A stretch of 64,000 nt of DNA from an uncultured Clostridia bacterium (GCA_934129785.1 CAKOWW010000001.1:53335-117334), one strand, 5' to 3'; shown: positions 11,369-21,119, counted from the first letter of the stretch. Made by a program: numbers and translations. Notes: a model not told the origin generated them from the letters alone.

Positions 11369-13394
11369 ATGCAAAATAATAGTAGAAAAGTATTTGAAAC
11401 GCTAGTATCAAGAACTAAAATATATCTAGCAATAATACTAATATTATTACTAATAATAAGTATAGAAGCCCCAATAATGATAATACCATCAATAATACTA
11501 TATTTATTAGTAGTTGGATACACATATTATGCGAACAAAAAAAGAAAAAGTGAAATATCAGAAACATTACAAGACTTAACATTGTCAGTAGACACAGCAG
11601 CGAAAACAAGTTTAATAAATTCACCATTTCCATTAGTAATACTAGAAACAGATGGAAGCATAATATGGAGAAGTTCAAAATTCGTGTCAGAATTTGCTAA
11701 CATAGATATAAACACATATATAAATGACTTAAGCTTAGATATAAGAAGTGATATACGAAAAAATAAGAAAATAGCGGGAAATAGAGACATATTAAAAGAA
11801 ATAAAAATACAAAACAAACAATATAAAATAATGGGAAGATATGTAAACTTTAAAAACAGAAACAAAGAAAAGCACAAAAAAGAAGAATACATGATAATAC
11901 TTTATTTTATTGATAATACAGAAAACATTAAATTACAAAATGAATATAAAAATTCAAAATCATGTGTTGGAATAATAATGGTAGACAATTATGAAGAAAC
12001 AATGCAAAGGCTAGATACAGGTGAAAAGCCACAAGTAACAGCACAAATTGACAAAGAAATGTATGATTGGGCAAATAAAACAAATGGAGTATTAATAAAG
12101 GCAGATAGAGATAGATATGTTTATTTATTTGAACAAAGATATTTAAAAGATATAAAAGAAGATAAATTTAGTATATTAGACAGAATAAAAGAAATTGATA
12201 CAAAAGAAAAAGTTCAATTTACATTAAGTATAGCGCTATCAAATGAAGGAAAAACAGACAAAGAAAAATATAAATCAGCTCAAAGTGCTATGAATGTTGT
12301 ATTAGGACGTGGTGGGGATCAAGCAGTTGTAAGAGAAAACGAAATTTATAAATTTTTTGGTGGAAGAGTAGAAGAAGTAGAAAAAAGAACAAAAGTAAAA
12401 GCAAGAGTAGTAGCACATGCTTTAGAAAACTTAATAAAAGAATCAAAAAAAGTAATGGTAATGGGACATACAAATCCAGATATGGACAGCATGGGTTCAT
12501 GTATGGGAATATATAGACTTGCAAAATCTTTAAACACAAATGCATATATAGTATGCAGTGAAAATACTCCAGCATTAGAACCATTTAGAAAATCTTTAGA
12601 AAAAGAACCAGAATATGAAGATGCAATAATAAATAAAGAAGTAGCATTAGAAAACATTGATGAAGAAACACTTTTAGTTGTTGTAGATACACACAAAATA
12701 AATTATGTAGATGCCCCAGAATTATTAGACAAAGCTAATAAAACAGTAGTAATTGATCACCATAGAAGAAGTACAAATTTTATAGAAAATGCAACACTAC
12801 TATTCCAAGAGGTATATGCATCATCTGCAGCAGAGCTTGTAACAGAATTATTACAATATGCAGAGGTAAAAATAAATTTAACAACAATTGAAGCAGAAAG
12901 CTTGTATGCAGGAATAATGATAGACACAAAGAATTTTACATTTAAAACAGGTGTTAGAACATTTGAAGCAGCTGCATATTTACGTAGATGCGGAGTTGAT
13001 ATTATAAGAGTTAAAAAATGGTTCCAAAGTGACCTTGCAAGCTTTAATACAATAGCAGATATAGTAAAAAATGCAGAAATAGTAAATGATACAATAGCAA
13101 TTTCAATATATGATAAGACATCTAAAGAAGCAAACTTAATATGTGCTAAAGCAGCAGATGAATTATTAACTATAAGTGATATAACAGCTTCATTTGTACT
13201 TGGAAATAATGGAGAAAAAATTTGTATTAGCGGACGATCTATTGGAGATATAAATGTGCAAGTTATATTAGAAAAACTTCGGAGGTGGAGGACATATAAC
13301 ACTAGCAGGTGCTCAAGTTGAGGGAATGACAATAGAAGAAACTAAACAAGAATTGAAAAATAGAATTAATGAATATTTTTCAGAAATAGAATAA
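11369..13394 (+). CDS. gdpP: Cyclic-di-AMP phosphodiesterase GdpP, +1 frameshift at CGG
   Basis: Membrane enzyme that degrades c-di-AMP and so controls osmolyte, cell-wall and stress responses. Domain order: two N-terminal membrane helices (about residues 11-50), degenerate PAS, degenerate GGDEF, DHH domain (GHTNPDMDSMGS near 366, DTH, IDHH near 460) and DHHA1. The frame is broken at codon 638, a CGG at 13280-13282; omitting C13280 gives ..EKL-GGGGH-ITLAGAQ.. and a natural end at 13394, 674 residues, the family length. Without the shift, translation stops at 13321 and loses the GGGGH motif. Start is the ATG at 11369, after AAGGAGA; an ATG at 11345 lies upstream of that site. gdpP-rplI-dnaB is a conserved order, here split by a surface-protein gene. 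Confidence 0.9.
13280..13282 (+). other. +1 recoding site: CTT CGG A in gdpP
   Basis: In-frame CGG; skipping its C reads GGA (Gly), first Gly of the conserved GGGGH motif. The unshifted frame ends 13 codons later. Confidence 0.8.
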
Positions 13395-13458
13395 TAGTTC
13401 AACACTAATTTGCTGGTTTTACCAAGTTATTAATGCATAAAAATAGGAGAGATATGTA

Positions 13459-14427
13459 ATGATAAAAGGAAAAAAAGGTATTATAGAAATAAAAAATGAA
13501 AAGGGATCTATAACAGTTTTTGTGTTAGTAACTATGCTTTTTTTAGTAACTGTATTATTTTTATCATATATGGGAATGTCAAATAAGGTAATTAATACAG
13601 AGAAACAAGTAAATAAAATACAAGAGGAATATTCTTCAAAAGATGAAAATAAATTTGATGAGGAATATGAAAAAGCAGCTAACACAACGAAAAGTTATCT
13701 GGGAACAACGAAAAGTTATGTTGGATATTATGCAGATATAGATGCAGATGGAAAAGTAGATGGAGTAATATATGCAGACTTAGCTAAAGGAGATAATGTA
13801 GAAAAAAAATGGAACAATAATTCAGATAGTAAATATACAATACCAACAGTAACAGAAGGACTAAAAGACTATTATATAAGCAAAACAAATTATAAAGCAA
13901 ATGAAGGATTTGGAACAAAGGATGTAATATCACCAACAGGAACCGGAAAAGACAGATTTTATATAATGGCGTTGACAGATATAGATGGAAACAGGAATGG
14001 AACATATTATGACTGGTATAATGCAGCATATGGTCAAATGAGTGATTATGCAACTACAACATCAGGAGATTTTGGAAAAGGAAAGTCAAATACAACAACA
14101 ATGATATCAAAATGGAATGAAAAAGCATATGGAGATCAAGATAAATGTTCAAATCATAAAGATATGTGGGGACAAATACAAAAAGAAGTAAAAAATGGAT
14201 GGTTTGTGCCATCTAGGGCAGAATGGGCAGCATTTGGAGGAGAATTAGGCATATCAAAAGATAGTTCAAACGAAAAATATTATAGAAACTTCGGCATTAG
14301 CGACTACTATTGGTCTTCTTCGCAGTACGATGCAAACTGGGCGTGGAACACGCTCTTCGGCTTCGGCCATGTGAACCGCAACAAAGTCAATAACCACGAC
14401 TTTGTCCGCTTGAGCGCGACTTTCTAA
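13459..14427 (+). CDS. Diversity-generating retroelement target: membrane-anchored variable surface protein
   Basis: A 322-residue protein with a single N-terminal membrane anchor (about residues 17-40, GSITVFVLVTMLFLVTVLFL, a pilin/TadE-like type) and a C-terminal ligand-binding-like domain. The end of that domain has the C-type-lectin-like pattern of retroelement targets: GWFVPSRAEWAAFGGELG, then YYWSSSQY and a variable segment closing with FVRLSATF. Codons change abruptly at about residue 278: before it the gene is A/T-ending, after it NNC and GC-rich codons dominate. A 12-bp hairpin follows immediately. Diversification from a template is inferred; no template repeat or reverse transcriptase is in this window. 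The ribosome site is TAGGAGAG. It interrupts the conserved gdpP-rplI order. Confidence 0.85.
   Translation: MIKGKKGIIEIKNEKGSITVFVLVTMLFLVTVLFLSYMGMSNKVINTEKQVNKIQEEYSSKDENKFDEEYEKAANTTKSYLGTTKSYVGYYADIDADGKVDGVIYADLAKGDNVEKKWNNNSDSKYTIPTVTEGLKDYYISKTNYKANEGFGTKDVISPTGTGKDRFYIMALTDIDGNRNGTYYDWYNAAYGQMSDYATTTSGDFGKGKSNTTTMISKWNEKAYGDQDKCSNHKDMWGQIQKEVKNGWFVPSRAEWAAFGGELGISKDSSNEKYYRNFGISDYYWSSSQYDANWAWNTLFGFGHVNRNKVNNHDFVRLSATF
14292..14427 (+). other. Variable repeat (VR1) of a diversity-generating retroelement
   Basis: About 135 bases of GC-rich sequence inside an AT-rich gene, rich in NNC codons (TAC, AAC, CTC, TTC, GGC, CGC, GTC, CAC, GAC), as expected when template AAC codons are mutagenised at adenines. 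It encodes the last 45 residues, from YYWSSSQ to the stop. The matching template must be elsewhere. Confidence 0.75.
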
Positions 14428-14475
14428 TTTTGTAAAAAATTAGAAAGCAAATCAAAGCGTTATGTAAATAACGCT
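14420..14475 (+). promoter_or_regulatory. Tandem hairpins directly after VR1
   Basis: 14420-14447 is a perfect 12-bp stem, CTTTCTAATTTT / AAAATTAGAAAG, with a 4-base GTAA loop; the gene's TAA stop lies in the stem. 14456-14475 is a second stem, AGCGTTA / TAACGCT. A short-loop inverted repeat right after the variable repeat is a known element needed for retrohoming in the Bordetella phage system; its role here is inferred. From 14476 to 14699 I see nothing recognisable. Confidence 0.65.
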
Positions 14476-14699
14476 AAGAAGTCAAATGGAATTACTAGCA
14501 AAAACTAATTCACAAATTGGAACATTAAAAAGATATAATGCCAGAAAGTTAATATTACAATATAAAATGATTTTACCTAAAAGGACGCAAAACGATTTAA
14601 GTTTTAATGAAAATATGTGCAAATTTTTAATTAAGTAATATAACTTCTAGTTGTTGACAAGAATGGAAGTGGTGTGTACTACTAAATGTAGAAAATGAG

Positions 14700-14772
14700 A
14701 ACCACGAAAGTGGTTGCCAAGTATAGTTAAAATAACCGTTTACAAAGACAAAAGCAGAACGGTTATTTTTTA
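14700..14772 (+). terminator. GAAA-loop hairpin and terminator before rplI
   Basis: 14700-14715 forms AACCAC-GAAA-GTGGTT. 14731-14772 forms AATAACCGTT / AACGGTTATT followed by a T run, a terminator for transcripts from upstream. Confidence 0.7.
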
Positions 14773-14853
14773 TTGCCTATGTAAAAGTAGCTTATACATA
14801 AACTATATGGTAAAGTATAAATTAAATGATAAATATAAATCAATGCAAAACAA

Positions 14854-14882
14854 TTGAAAAAAGTGTAAAAATGTTGTAAAAT
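14854..14882 (+). promoter_or_regulatory. rplI-dnaB-tilS promoter
   Basis: TTGAAA (14854-14859), 17-base spacer, TAAAAT (14877-14882), 26 bases before rplI. Confidence 0.6.
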
Positions 14883-14908
14883 AGTTAGCGAAAGAAAGGC
14901 GTGATAAT

Positions 14909-15355
14909 ATGAAAGTAATATTAAAAGCAGATATAAAAGGAGTAGGAAAGAAAGACCAAGTAATAAATGCATCAGACGGATATGCAAGAAACTTCTTATT
15001 TCCAAAAAACTTAGCAGTAGAAGCAAATAAAGAAAACATGAGTAAACTAAAAGCAAAAGAAGACTCAAATGCATACAAAAAAACACAAGAAAAAGAAGAA
15101 GCTCAAAAACAAGCAGAAAAAATGTCAAAAATATTATTAAAAGTACCCGTAAAAGCAGGAGAAAATGGAAAAATTTTTGGTGGGGTTTCTGCAAAAGAAA
15201 TATCAGATTTATTAAAGAAAAATTATGATATATTTGTTGACAAAAAGAAAATTCAACTAAAAGAAACAATAAAGGAATTAGGAACAAGAACAATATCAAT
15301 AAAATTATATGAAGGTGTAATTGCTGAATTAAAAATAGATATAATTGCAAAATAG
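14909..15355 (+). CDS. rplI: 50S ribosomal protein L9
   Basis: Large-subunit protein of 148 residues. The N-terminal rRNA-binding domain is typical (MKVILKADIKGVGKK then a GYARNFLFPKNLA motif), followed by the long connecting helix rich in Lys/Glu and the C-terminal domain (KIFGGVSAKEI, IQLKETIKELGT). The purine-rich GAAAGGCGTGAT site precedes the ATG. It starts an operon with dnaB, whose ribosome site overlaps the rplI stop region, and is preceded by its own promoter. In relatives gdpP is directly upstream; here a variable surface-protein gene intervenes. Confidence 0.96.
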   Translation: MKVILKADIKGVGKKDQVINASDGYARNFLFPKNLAVEANKENMSKLKAKEDSNAYKKTQEKEEAQKQAEKMSKILLKVPVKAGENGKIFGGVSAKEISDLLKKNYDIFVDKKKIQLKETIKELGTRTISIKLYEGVIAELKIDIIAK

Positions 15356-15366
15356 GAGTGATTAAA

Positions 15367-16701
15367 ATGGAACTAGGAAAAGTACCACCACATGACTTGG
15401 AAGCAGAACAAGCAATTTTAGGAAGTATGCTTACAGACAAAGATGCTGTAATTTCAGCAATTGAAGTCCTAAGGGAAGAGGATTTTTATAGAGAAGATAA
15501 TAAAGCAATATATGAGGCAATATTTAATTTATATAATAGAGCAGAGCCAGTAGATATAATTACTGTAAAATCTGAACTTGAATCAATGGGAAAATTTGAA
15601 CAAGTTGGGGGATTAGAATATTTAGCTGAATTGCCAGAAAAAGTACCAACAACAGCAAATGCAATGAAATACATAAAAATAGTAGAAGAAAAATCAACTC
15701 TAAGAAGATTAATAAGAACAGCAAACGAAATTATAGATTTAGGTTATGACCAAACTGAAGATGTAGAAGACATAATGGAAGGTGCAGAAAAGAAAATTTT
15801 CAATATAATGCAAGAAAAAAATCAAAAAGGATATTCACCTTTAAAAGATGTATTAGTTGAAAGTTTTACGCAATTAGAAGAATTATATAATAAAAAACAA
15901 CATATAACAGGTGTACCAACTGGATTTGCTGAACTAGACTATAAAACAGCAGGTTTACATGGCTCAGAATTAATACTAATTGCAGCAAGACCTGCTATGG
16001 GTAAAACAGCATTTGCATTGAATATTGCTACAAATGCGGCTGTTAGAGCTAATGTGCCTGTTGCAGTATTCAGCCTAGAAATGTCAAAAGAACAATTAGT
16101 AAACAGAATTTTATGTAGTGAAGCCATGGTAGACAGTAACAAAGTAAGAACAGGAAAGCTAGAAGAAGATGATTGGGTAAAGCTTGCAGGAGCAATTGGA
16201 CCATTATCAGAAGCTGAAATTTATATAGATGATACCCCAGGTATAAATGTTACTGAAATAAGAGCAAAATGCAGAAAATTAAAATTAGAAAAAAATATAG
16301 GAATGGTTGTAATTGACTATTTGCAATTAGTACAGGGAAGTAATAAAAGAAATGGCAGTCGTGAGCAAGAAATATCAGAAATTAGCCGTTCATTAAAAAT
16401 ACTTGCAAAAGAACTAAATGTACCCGTAATTGCGTTATCACAGTTATCAAGAGCTGCAGAACAAAGACCAGACCATAGACCAATGCTATCAGACTTAAGA
16501 GAATCTGGAGCAATAGAGCAAGATGCCGATATAGTAACATTCTTATATAGAGATGATTATTACAATAAAGACAGTGAGAAAAAGGACATAGCAGAAGTAA
16601 TAATTGCAAAACACAGAGGTGGTTCAACAGGAACAGTTGAATTATTATGGCTTGGAAGTTACACTAAATTTGTAAATCTTGAGAAAAGGTTTGATGATTA
16701 G
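15367..16701 (+). CDS. dnaB: Replicative DNA helicase
   Basis: Hexameric helicase that unwinds DNA at the replication fork and recruits primase. N-terminal domain (PPHDLEAEQAILGSML), linker helix, and RecA-like core with Walker A ARPAMGKTAF near residue 206, Walker B MVVIDYLQL, the SRSLKILAKELNVPVIALSQ segment, the DLRESGAIEQDAD motif and the arginine-finger region AKHRGGSTGTV. 444 residues, full length. I use the ATG at 15367, 8 bases after AGGAG; a GTG at 15358 overlaps that site. It is 11 bases after rplI and 12 bases before tilS, so the three are one operon. Confidence 0.97.
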   Translation: MELGKVPPHDLEAEQAILGSMLTDKDAVISAIEVLREEDFYREDNKAIYEAIFNLYNRAEPVDIITVKSELESMGKFEQVGGLEYLAELPEKVPTTANAMKYIKIVEEKSTLRRLIRTANEIIDLGYDQTEDVEDIMEGAEKKIFNIMQEKNQKGYSPLKDVLVESFTQLEELYNKKQHITGVPTGFAELDYKTAGLHGSELILIAARPAMGKTAFALNIATNAAVRANVPVAVFSLEMSKEQLVNRILCSEAMVDSNKVRTGKLEEDDWVKLAGAIGPLSEAEIYIDDTPGINVTEIRAKCRKLKLEKNIGMVVIDYLQLVQGSNKRNGSREQEISEISRSLKILAKELNVPVIALSQLSRAAEQRPDHRPMLSDLRESGAIEQDADIVTFLYRDDYYNKDSEKKDIAEVIIAKHRGGSTGTVELLWLGSYTKFVNLEKRFDD

Positions 16702-16713
16702 AAGGAAGTAAAA

Positions 16714-17712
16714 ATGACAAATTTTGAAAAACAAGTTTTAGAAACAATAAAAAAATATAATTTAATAGAAAAAAACGACAAGATAGTATTTGCAGTATCT
16801 GGGGGACCAGACTCAATAGCCATGCTTGATGTGATAAGAAAAATGTGCCAAGAAGGAAATATTTCTATGGCACAAATTTTTGTTGCACATATAAATCATA
16901 TGATTAGAAAAGAAGCCACAGAAGATGCAAAATATGTGGAAAACTATTGCAAAAAAAACAATATAGAATTTTACTTAAAAAGTATAGATGTTCAAAAAAT
17001 TGCCAATAATAAAAAAATAGGAACAGAAGAAGCAGGCAGACAAGTAAGATATGAATTTTTTGATGAAGTTATGGAAAAAACTGGAGCAAATAAAATTGCA
17101 ATAGCACACAATAAAAATGATAGAGCGGAAACTATAATTATGAATATAATGCGTGGAAGTGGAATATCAGGATTAAAAGGAATTGAAGCAAAAAGAGGAA
17201 AATATATAAGACCATTAATTGAATGTGAAAGAACAGAAATAGAAAAATATTGTGAAGAGGAAAAATTAAATCCAAGAATAGATAAAACGAATTTTGAAAA
17301 TGAATATACAAGAAATAAAATTAGGAACATCGCTATTCCGTATATAAAAGAAGAATTTAATCCAAACATAATAAACACATTAGAAAGACTATCTAACCTT
17401 GTTTGCGAAGAAGAAGAATACATGGAAAAACAAGTAGAAAAAACATATAAAGATATATTAATAGAAGAAAAAGAAAAACAAATAGAGTTAGATTTAAAAA
17501 AATTTAATTCTAATGAAAAGGTAATAAAATCAAGAGTTATATTATATACTATAACAAGGCTTTTTGGTAATTCAAAAGGAATTGAAAAAATCCATATAGA
17601 AGATATTATAAAATTGTGTCAAAACAATATTGGAAATAAATTCTTAATACCAAATAAAAAGATAAAAATTTTAGTAAAAAATCATAAAATTTATTTTATA
17701 AGCCAAATATGA
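16714..17712 (+). CDS. tilS: tRNA(Ile)-lysidine synthetase
   Basis: Modifies C34 of tRNA-Ile(CAU) to lysidine so that it reads AUA, essential in a genome this rich in ATA codons. The PP-loop ATPase motif FAVSGGPDSIAML is at about residues 25-37, followed by HINHMIRKEA, GTEEAGRQVRYEFF, IAHNKNDRAETI and the GLKGIEAKRG and RPLIECERTEI segments typical of TilS. At 332 residues it is shorter than the Bacillus enzyme; the C-terminal domain is reduced and ends soon after the linker, as in other short TilS proteins. Ribosome site GAAGGAAG. Last gene of the rplI-dnaB-tilS operon; the hpt gene often found before ftsH is absent. Confidence 0.93.
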   Translation: MTNFEKQVLETIKKYNLIEKNDKIVFAVSGGPDSIAMLDVIRKMCQEGNISMAQIFVAHINHMIRKEATEDAKYVENYCKKNNIEFYLKSIDVQKIANNKKIGTEEAGRQVRYEFFDEVMEKTGANKIAIAHNKNDRAETIIMNIMRGSGISGLKGIEAKRGKYIRPLIECERTEIEKYCEEEKLNPRIDKTNFENEYTRNKIRNIAIPYIKEEFNPNIINTLERLSNLVCEEEEYMEKQVEKTYKDILIEEKEKQIELDLKKFNSNEKVIKSRVILYTITRLFGNSKGIEKIHIEDIIKLCQNNIGNKFLIPNKKIKILVKNHKIYFISQI

Positions 17713-17773
17713 GTAGCCGTAATAAATATGTGAACATGGCTTGTTTGTAATAAAAAAGTCACACAAAAAAATA

Positions 17774-17802
17774 TTTACAAAACAAAAAAGGTATGGTATA
17801 AA
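17774..17802 (+). promoter_or_regulatory. ftsH promoter
   Basis: TTTACA (17774-17779), 17-base spacer, TATAAA (17797-17802), 44 bases before the start. Confidence 0.65.
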
Positions 17803-17846
17803 ATCAATTGAAAAAACAAAAGTAAAAATCACAAGGAGGAATTATT

Positions 17847-19655
17847 TTGAAAAACGGAATTAAAACATTAGCCATGTGGCTAATTATAGCAGTAATATTT
17901 ATTGTAGTACTTTCATCAATAGTAGAAAACAGCGACTCAAAACTTAAATATTCAGATTTAATAGCTGATATAAATGGTGGAAAAGTGGAAGCTGTACAAG
18001 TAGAAGCAGATGGAAAGACTGCAACAGTTACTTTAAAAGATGACAAAATAAAAAAAGAAGTTAATATTCCAGATATGGAAAGTTTCATGTCTTACACAGA
18101 AGACTACTTAAAAGAAGGAGCATTTACATTAGAAGAAAAATCACAATCAATATTTGTAACAGTGCTTAGTCTTCTTACACCATTTGGATTATTAATAATA
18201 TTCTTCATATTCTGGTTCTTTATGATGAGTGGTTCAAATAATGGAGCACCAGGAAGCAAAACAATGTCATTTGGAAAAAGTAAAGCAAGAATGATGACAC
18301 CAGCAGATAAGAACAGAATTACATTTGATGATGTAGCAGGTGTTGATGAAGAAAAAGAAGAATTAGAAGAAATAGTAGAATTTCTAAAAAACCCTAGAAA
18401 ATATACAGACATGGGAGCAAGAATACCTAAAGGTGTGTTACTTGTAGGTCAACCAGGAACAGGTAAAACATTACTTGCAAAAGCAGTAGCAGGAGAAGCA
18501 GGAGTACCATTTTTCATTATAAGTGGTTCAGACTTTGTTGAAATGTTTGTAGGTGTTGGAGCTTCAAGAGTTAGAGATTTATTTGACCAAGCAAAGAAAA
18601 ATGCACCATGTATAATATTTATAGATGAAATAGATGCAGTTGGACGCCAAAGAGGTGCAGGACTTGGTGGTGGGCATGATGAAAGAGAACAAACATTAAA
18701 CCAATTACTAGTAGAAATGGATGGATTTGCGGCAAATGAAGGAGTAATAGTTTTAGCTGCAACAAACAGACCAGATGTATTAGATAAAGCACTATTAAGA
18801 GCAGGAAGATTTGACAGACAAATAGTAGTAGGAATGCCAGATGTAGCAGCAAGAGAACAAATACTTGAAGTTCATGCAAGAAGAAAAAGATTATCAGATG
18901 ATGTAGACCTAAAAGTAGTTGCTAAAAACACATCAGGATTTGCAGGTGCAGACCTTGAAAACGTTTTAAATGAAGCAGCACTACTTGCAGCAAGAAGAAA
19001 CATAAACGAAATTGGAATGAAAGAAATAGAAGATGCCATGGTAAAAGTAACTATGGGACCTGAAAAGAAAACAAAAGTAAGAAGTGAAAAAGAAAATAAA
19101 TTAGTAGCTTATCATGAAGCAGGTCATGCGGTTGTAAGTCACTTCTTAGAAACACAAGATCCTGTACATCAAATATCAATCGTGCCAAGAGGAATGGCTG
19201 GAGGATATACAATGTATAGACCAACAGAAGATAAATCATTTATGTCAAAAACAGAAATGGAAGAAAATATAGTATCATTACTAGGTGGAAGAGTTGCTGA
19301 AAGCATAATATTAAATGATATTTCAACAGGAGCAAGCAACGATATAGAAAGAGCAACAAAAATTGCAAGAAGCATGGTAACAAAATACGGTATGAGTGAG
19401 AGAATAGGAACATTAACATTAGGTGCAGATCAAGATGAAGTATTCTTAGGTAGAGACTTAGCACATGCTAAAGAATATTCTGAAGAAACAGCAGCAATTA
19501 TAGATGAAGAAACAAAAAGAATCGTAGACACAGGATATAATAGAGCAAAACAAATTTTATCAGATAATATTGATAAATTACACAAAGTTGCTGGAATATT
19601 ATTAGAAAAAGAGAAAATTGAAGCAGAAGAATTTGAAGAAATTTTTAGACAATAA
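17847..19655 (+). CDS. ftsH: ATP-dependent zinc metalloprotease FtsH
   Basis: Membrane-anchored AAA+ protease that degrades misfolded membrane proteins and regulators. Two membrane helices (about residues 6-25 and 105-125) flank a small external domain. The AAA module has Walker [15 protein letters not shown] near 199, pore motif and [13 protein letters not shown]alker [21 protein letters not shown], and the protease domain has the zinc motif HEAGHAV near 424 with the distant Asp in the [13 protein letters not shown] region. 602 residues. It starts at TTG with an AAGGAGGA site, spacing 6. Its stop codon overlaps the left target duplication of the palindromic element that follows. Confidence 0.97.
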   Translation: MKNGIKTLAMWLIIAVIFIVVLSSIVENSDSKLKYSDLIADINGGKVEAVQVEADGKTATVTLKDDKIKKEVNIPDMESFMSYTEDYLKEGAFTLEEKSQSIFVTVLSLLTPFGLLIIFFIFWFFMMSGSNNGAPGSKTMSFGKSKARMMTPADKNRITFDDVAGVDEEKEELEEIVEFLKNPRKYTDMGARIPKGVLLVGQPGTGKTLLAKAVAGEAGVPFFIISGSDFVEMFVGVGASRVRDLFDQAKKNAPCIIFIDEIDAVGRQRGAGLGGGHDEREQTLNQLLVEMDGFAANEGVIVLAATNRPDVLDKALLRAGRFDRQIVVGMPDVAAREQILEVHARRKRLSDDVDLKVVAKNTSGFAGADLENVLNEAALLAARRNINEIGMKEIEDAMVKVTMGPEKKTKVRSEKENKLVAYHEAGHAVVSHFLETQDPVHQISIVPRGMAGGYTMYRPTEDKSFMSKTEMEENIVSLLGGRVAESIILNDISTGASNDIERATKIARSMVTKYGMSERIGTLTLGADQDEVFLGRDLAHAKEYSEETAAIIDEETKRIVDTGYNRAKQILSDNIDKLHKVAGILLEKEKIEAEEFEEIFRQ

Positions 19656-19662
19656 AAAAGAT

Positions 19663-19913
19663 GTTGCTATATAATGTTTTTAATAAAATTTTCAAAAGAA
19701 ATCCTTGATATATAAGAATTGAATGAAATGACGAATGCGCAAGGAAAAATTTTAGAAATTCTATGCAGTTTTATGGTAAGAGTTCACTTTTAGTGGAAAG
19801 GACCCATAAAACAATTTAGAATTTCTTAAACTTTGTAATAAGCCGAGGAATGTAATGAAAAGCTTATATATCAAGGATTTCTATGTATTAAAAATAACAC
19901 ATGAACTAGTAAC
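19663..19913 (-). repeat. Palindromic ~250-bp element, copy 3 (reverse), with 9-bp target duplication
   Basis: Inverted relative to copies 1 and 2. Ends GTTGCTATATAATG and, inverted, GTTACTAGTTCATG. The element is flanked by exact 9-bp direct repeats AAAAAAGAT at 19654-19662 and 19914-19922, the clearest sign that these elements transpose. The same nested stems are present. From 19923 to 20009 there is only a short hairpin (ATAGCAATATTTATTGCTAT type) and AT-rich leader. Confidence 0.88.
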
Positions 19914-20009
19914 AAAAAAGATAAAGAAAGTAGCAATAAATATTGCTATTTTCTTTTTTTTAGTATAAAATTAGAACATAAAAAGAAAGATTTAAGAGGT
20001 AAAAATAAT

Positions 20010-20543
20010 ATGAAAAATTATTATGAAATACTAGAAGTAAGTCCAAAATCTTCAAAAGAGATAATAGAAAAAGCATATAAAGTATTATCAGAAAAATATT
20101 ATCCAAAATCATATAAAGGTGCGGACAAGTTATTTGCGCAAGAAAAATTCTTAGAAATAAATGAAGCATATAAAATTTTATCAGACACATTTTTAAGAGA
20201 GCAATATGATACAGAATTAAATAAACAAATAGCTGAAGAACAAATAGAAAACTATAACAGACTATATAGAAACAGTAGAAGAAAAGATGCTTTTGAAGAA
20301 AAACAAGAAATTAAATATGAGCAAGTACAAGAAGAAAAATCAAAACCAGGAACACCTATGGCAATGTTAGACATATTAAAACAAATATTTATAGATAGAC
20401 CCAAAAGAACTAAAAAAGAAAAAATAAAAAAAGAAGATATAACAGCAGGAATAATAACAGCAGTAATAGTTATAGTACTTGGAATTATATTATGGCTAAT
20501 TCCAGCAACAAGAGGATTTATAAGAGATATAATACCATTTTAA
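20010..20543 (+). CDS. J-domain-like membrane protein lacking the HPD motif
   Basis: 177 residues. The first ~65 residues follow the DnaJ J-domain pattern: NYYEILEVSPKSSKEIIEKAYKVL, then FLEINEAYKILSDTFLREQYD. Where helices II and III meet, the invariant His-Pro-Asp that stimulates DnaK is replaced by Tyr-Pro-Lys (KYYPKSY). A charged linker follows, and the C-terminus has one membrane helix (about residues 148-168, ITAGIITAVIVIVLGIILWLI). It is therefore probably a tail-anchored J-like protein that does not stimulate DnaK by the usual route. It is 21 bases upstream of nrdG and probably co-transcribed. Function unknown. Confidence 0.75.
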   Translation: MKNYYEILEVSPKSSKEIIEKAYKVLSEKYYPKSYKGADKLFAQEKFLEINEAYKILSDTFLREQYDTELNKQIAEEQIENYNRLYRNSRRKDAFEEKQEIKYEQVQEEKSKPGTPMAMLDILKQIFIDRPKRTKKEKIKKEDITAGIITAVIVIVLGIILWLIPATRGFIRDIIPF

Positions 20544-20564
20544 TGTAGAAAGAAGATGTTTTAA

Positions 20565-21086
20565 ATGAATTATGCAGATATAAAAAAAGCAGACATAGCA
20601 AATGGAACAGGAGTAAGAGTTTCTGTATTTGTTAGTGGCTGTACACATCATTGTAAAAATTGTTTTAACCAAGAAGCATGGGACTTTAATTATGGAAAAG
20701 AATTTACACAAAAAGAAATAGACAAAGTAATAAGTGAGCTAAACCATTCATATGTTGAAGGATTATCATTATTAGGAGGGGAACCACTAGAACATAAAAA
20801 CCAACAAGGCTTATTACCTTTATTAAGACAAGTAAAACAAAAATTTCCTGATAAAAATATATGGTGTTATTCAGGTTATACATTTGAAGATGATATAATG
20901 GGAAAAATGTATAAAAATTGGGAAGAAACACCAGAATTATTATCATATATAGATGTATTAGTAGATGGAAAATTTGAAGAAGACAAAAAAGACATATCAC
21001 TTAGATTTAGAGGTTCAAGCAATCAAAGAATACTTGACGCAAAAAAATCAGTAAAAGAAGGAAAAGCAGTATTATTTGACCTTTAA
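20565..21086 (+). CDS. nrdG: Anaerobic ribonucleoside-triphosphate reductase activating protein
   Basis: Radical-SAM enzyme that installs the glycyl radical on class III ribonucleotide reductase NrdD in anaerobes. The cluster motif CTHHCKNC lies at about residues 26-33 within VFVSGCTHHCKNCFNQEAWD; the SAM-binding GLSLLGGEPL follows, then NIWCYSGYTFE and the VDGKFEEDKKD segment. 173 residues, the usual length. The reductase gene nrdD is not in the window, unlike the common nrdDG arrangement. The ribosome site is a weak AGAAGATG 5-10 bases upstream. Confidence 0.93.
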   Translation: MNYADIKKADIANGTGVRVSVFVSGCTHHCKNCFNQEAWDFNYGKEFTQKEIDKVISELNHSYVEGLSLLGGEPLEHKNQQGLLPLLRQVKQKFPDKNIWCYSGYTFEDDIMGKMYKNWEETPELLSYIDVLVDGKFEEDKKDISLRFRGSSNQRILDAKKSVKEGKAVLFDL

Positions 21087-21089
21087 GTA

Positions 21090-21119
21090 TTGACAAGTTA
21101 TACCAATTTAAGGTATAAT
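21090..21119 (+). promoter_or_regulatory. rpsU promoter
   Basis: TTGACA (21090-21095), 18-base spacer, TATAAT (21114-21119). A short hairpin CATAC..GTATG occupies the leader near 21144-21159. Confidence 0.8.

Noticed and set aside
13277..13283. A prfB- or Ty1-like slippery P-site at CTT in gdpP
   Set aside because: The other four sites have CTA, ACT, ACA and TCT before the CGG, so no shared slippery codon; the CGG itself is the common element.
13459..14908. A template repeat or accessory gene for the retroelement downstream of VR1
   Set aside because: The region holds hairpins and a terminator but no second GC-rich, adenine-rich copy of VR1 and no long frame.
20010..20543. Calling the J-like gene dnaJ
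   Set aside because: No HPD, no zinc-finger or C-terminal DnaJ domains, and a membrane tail.
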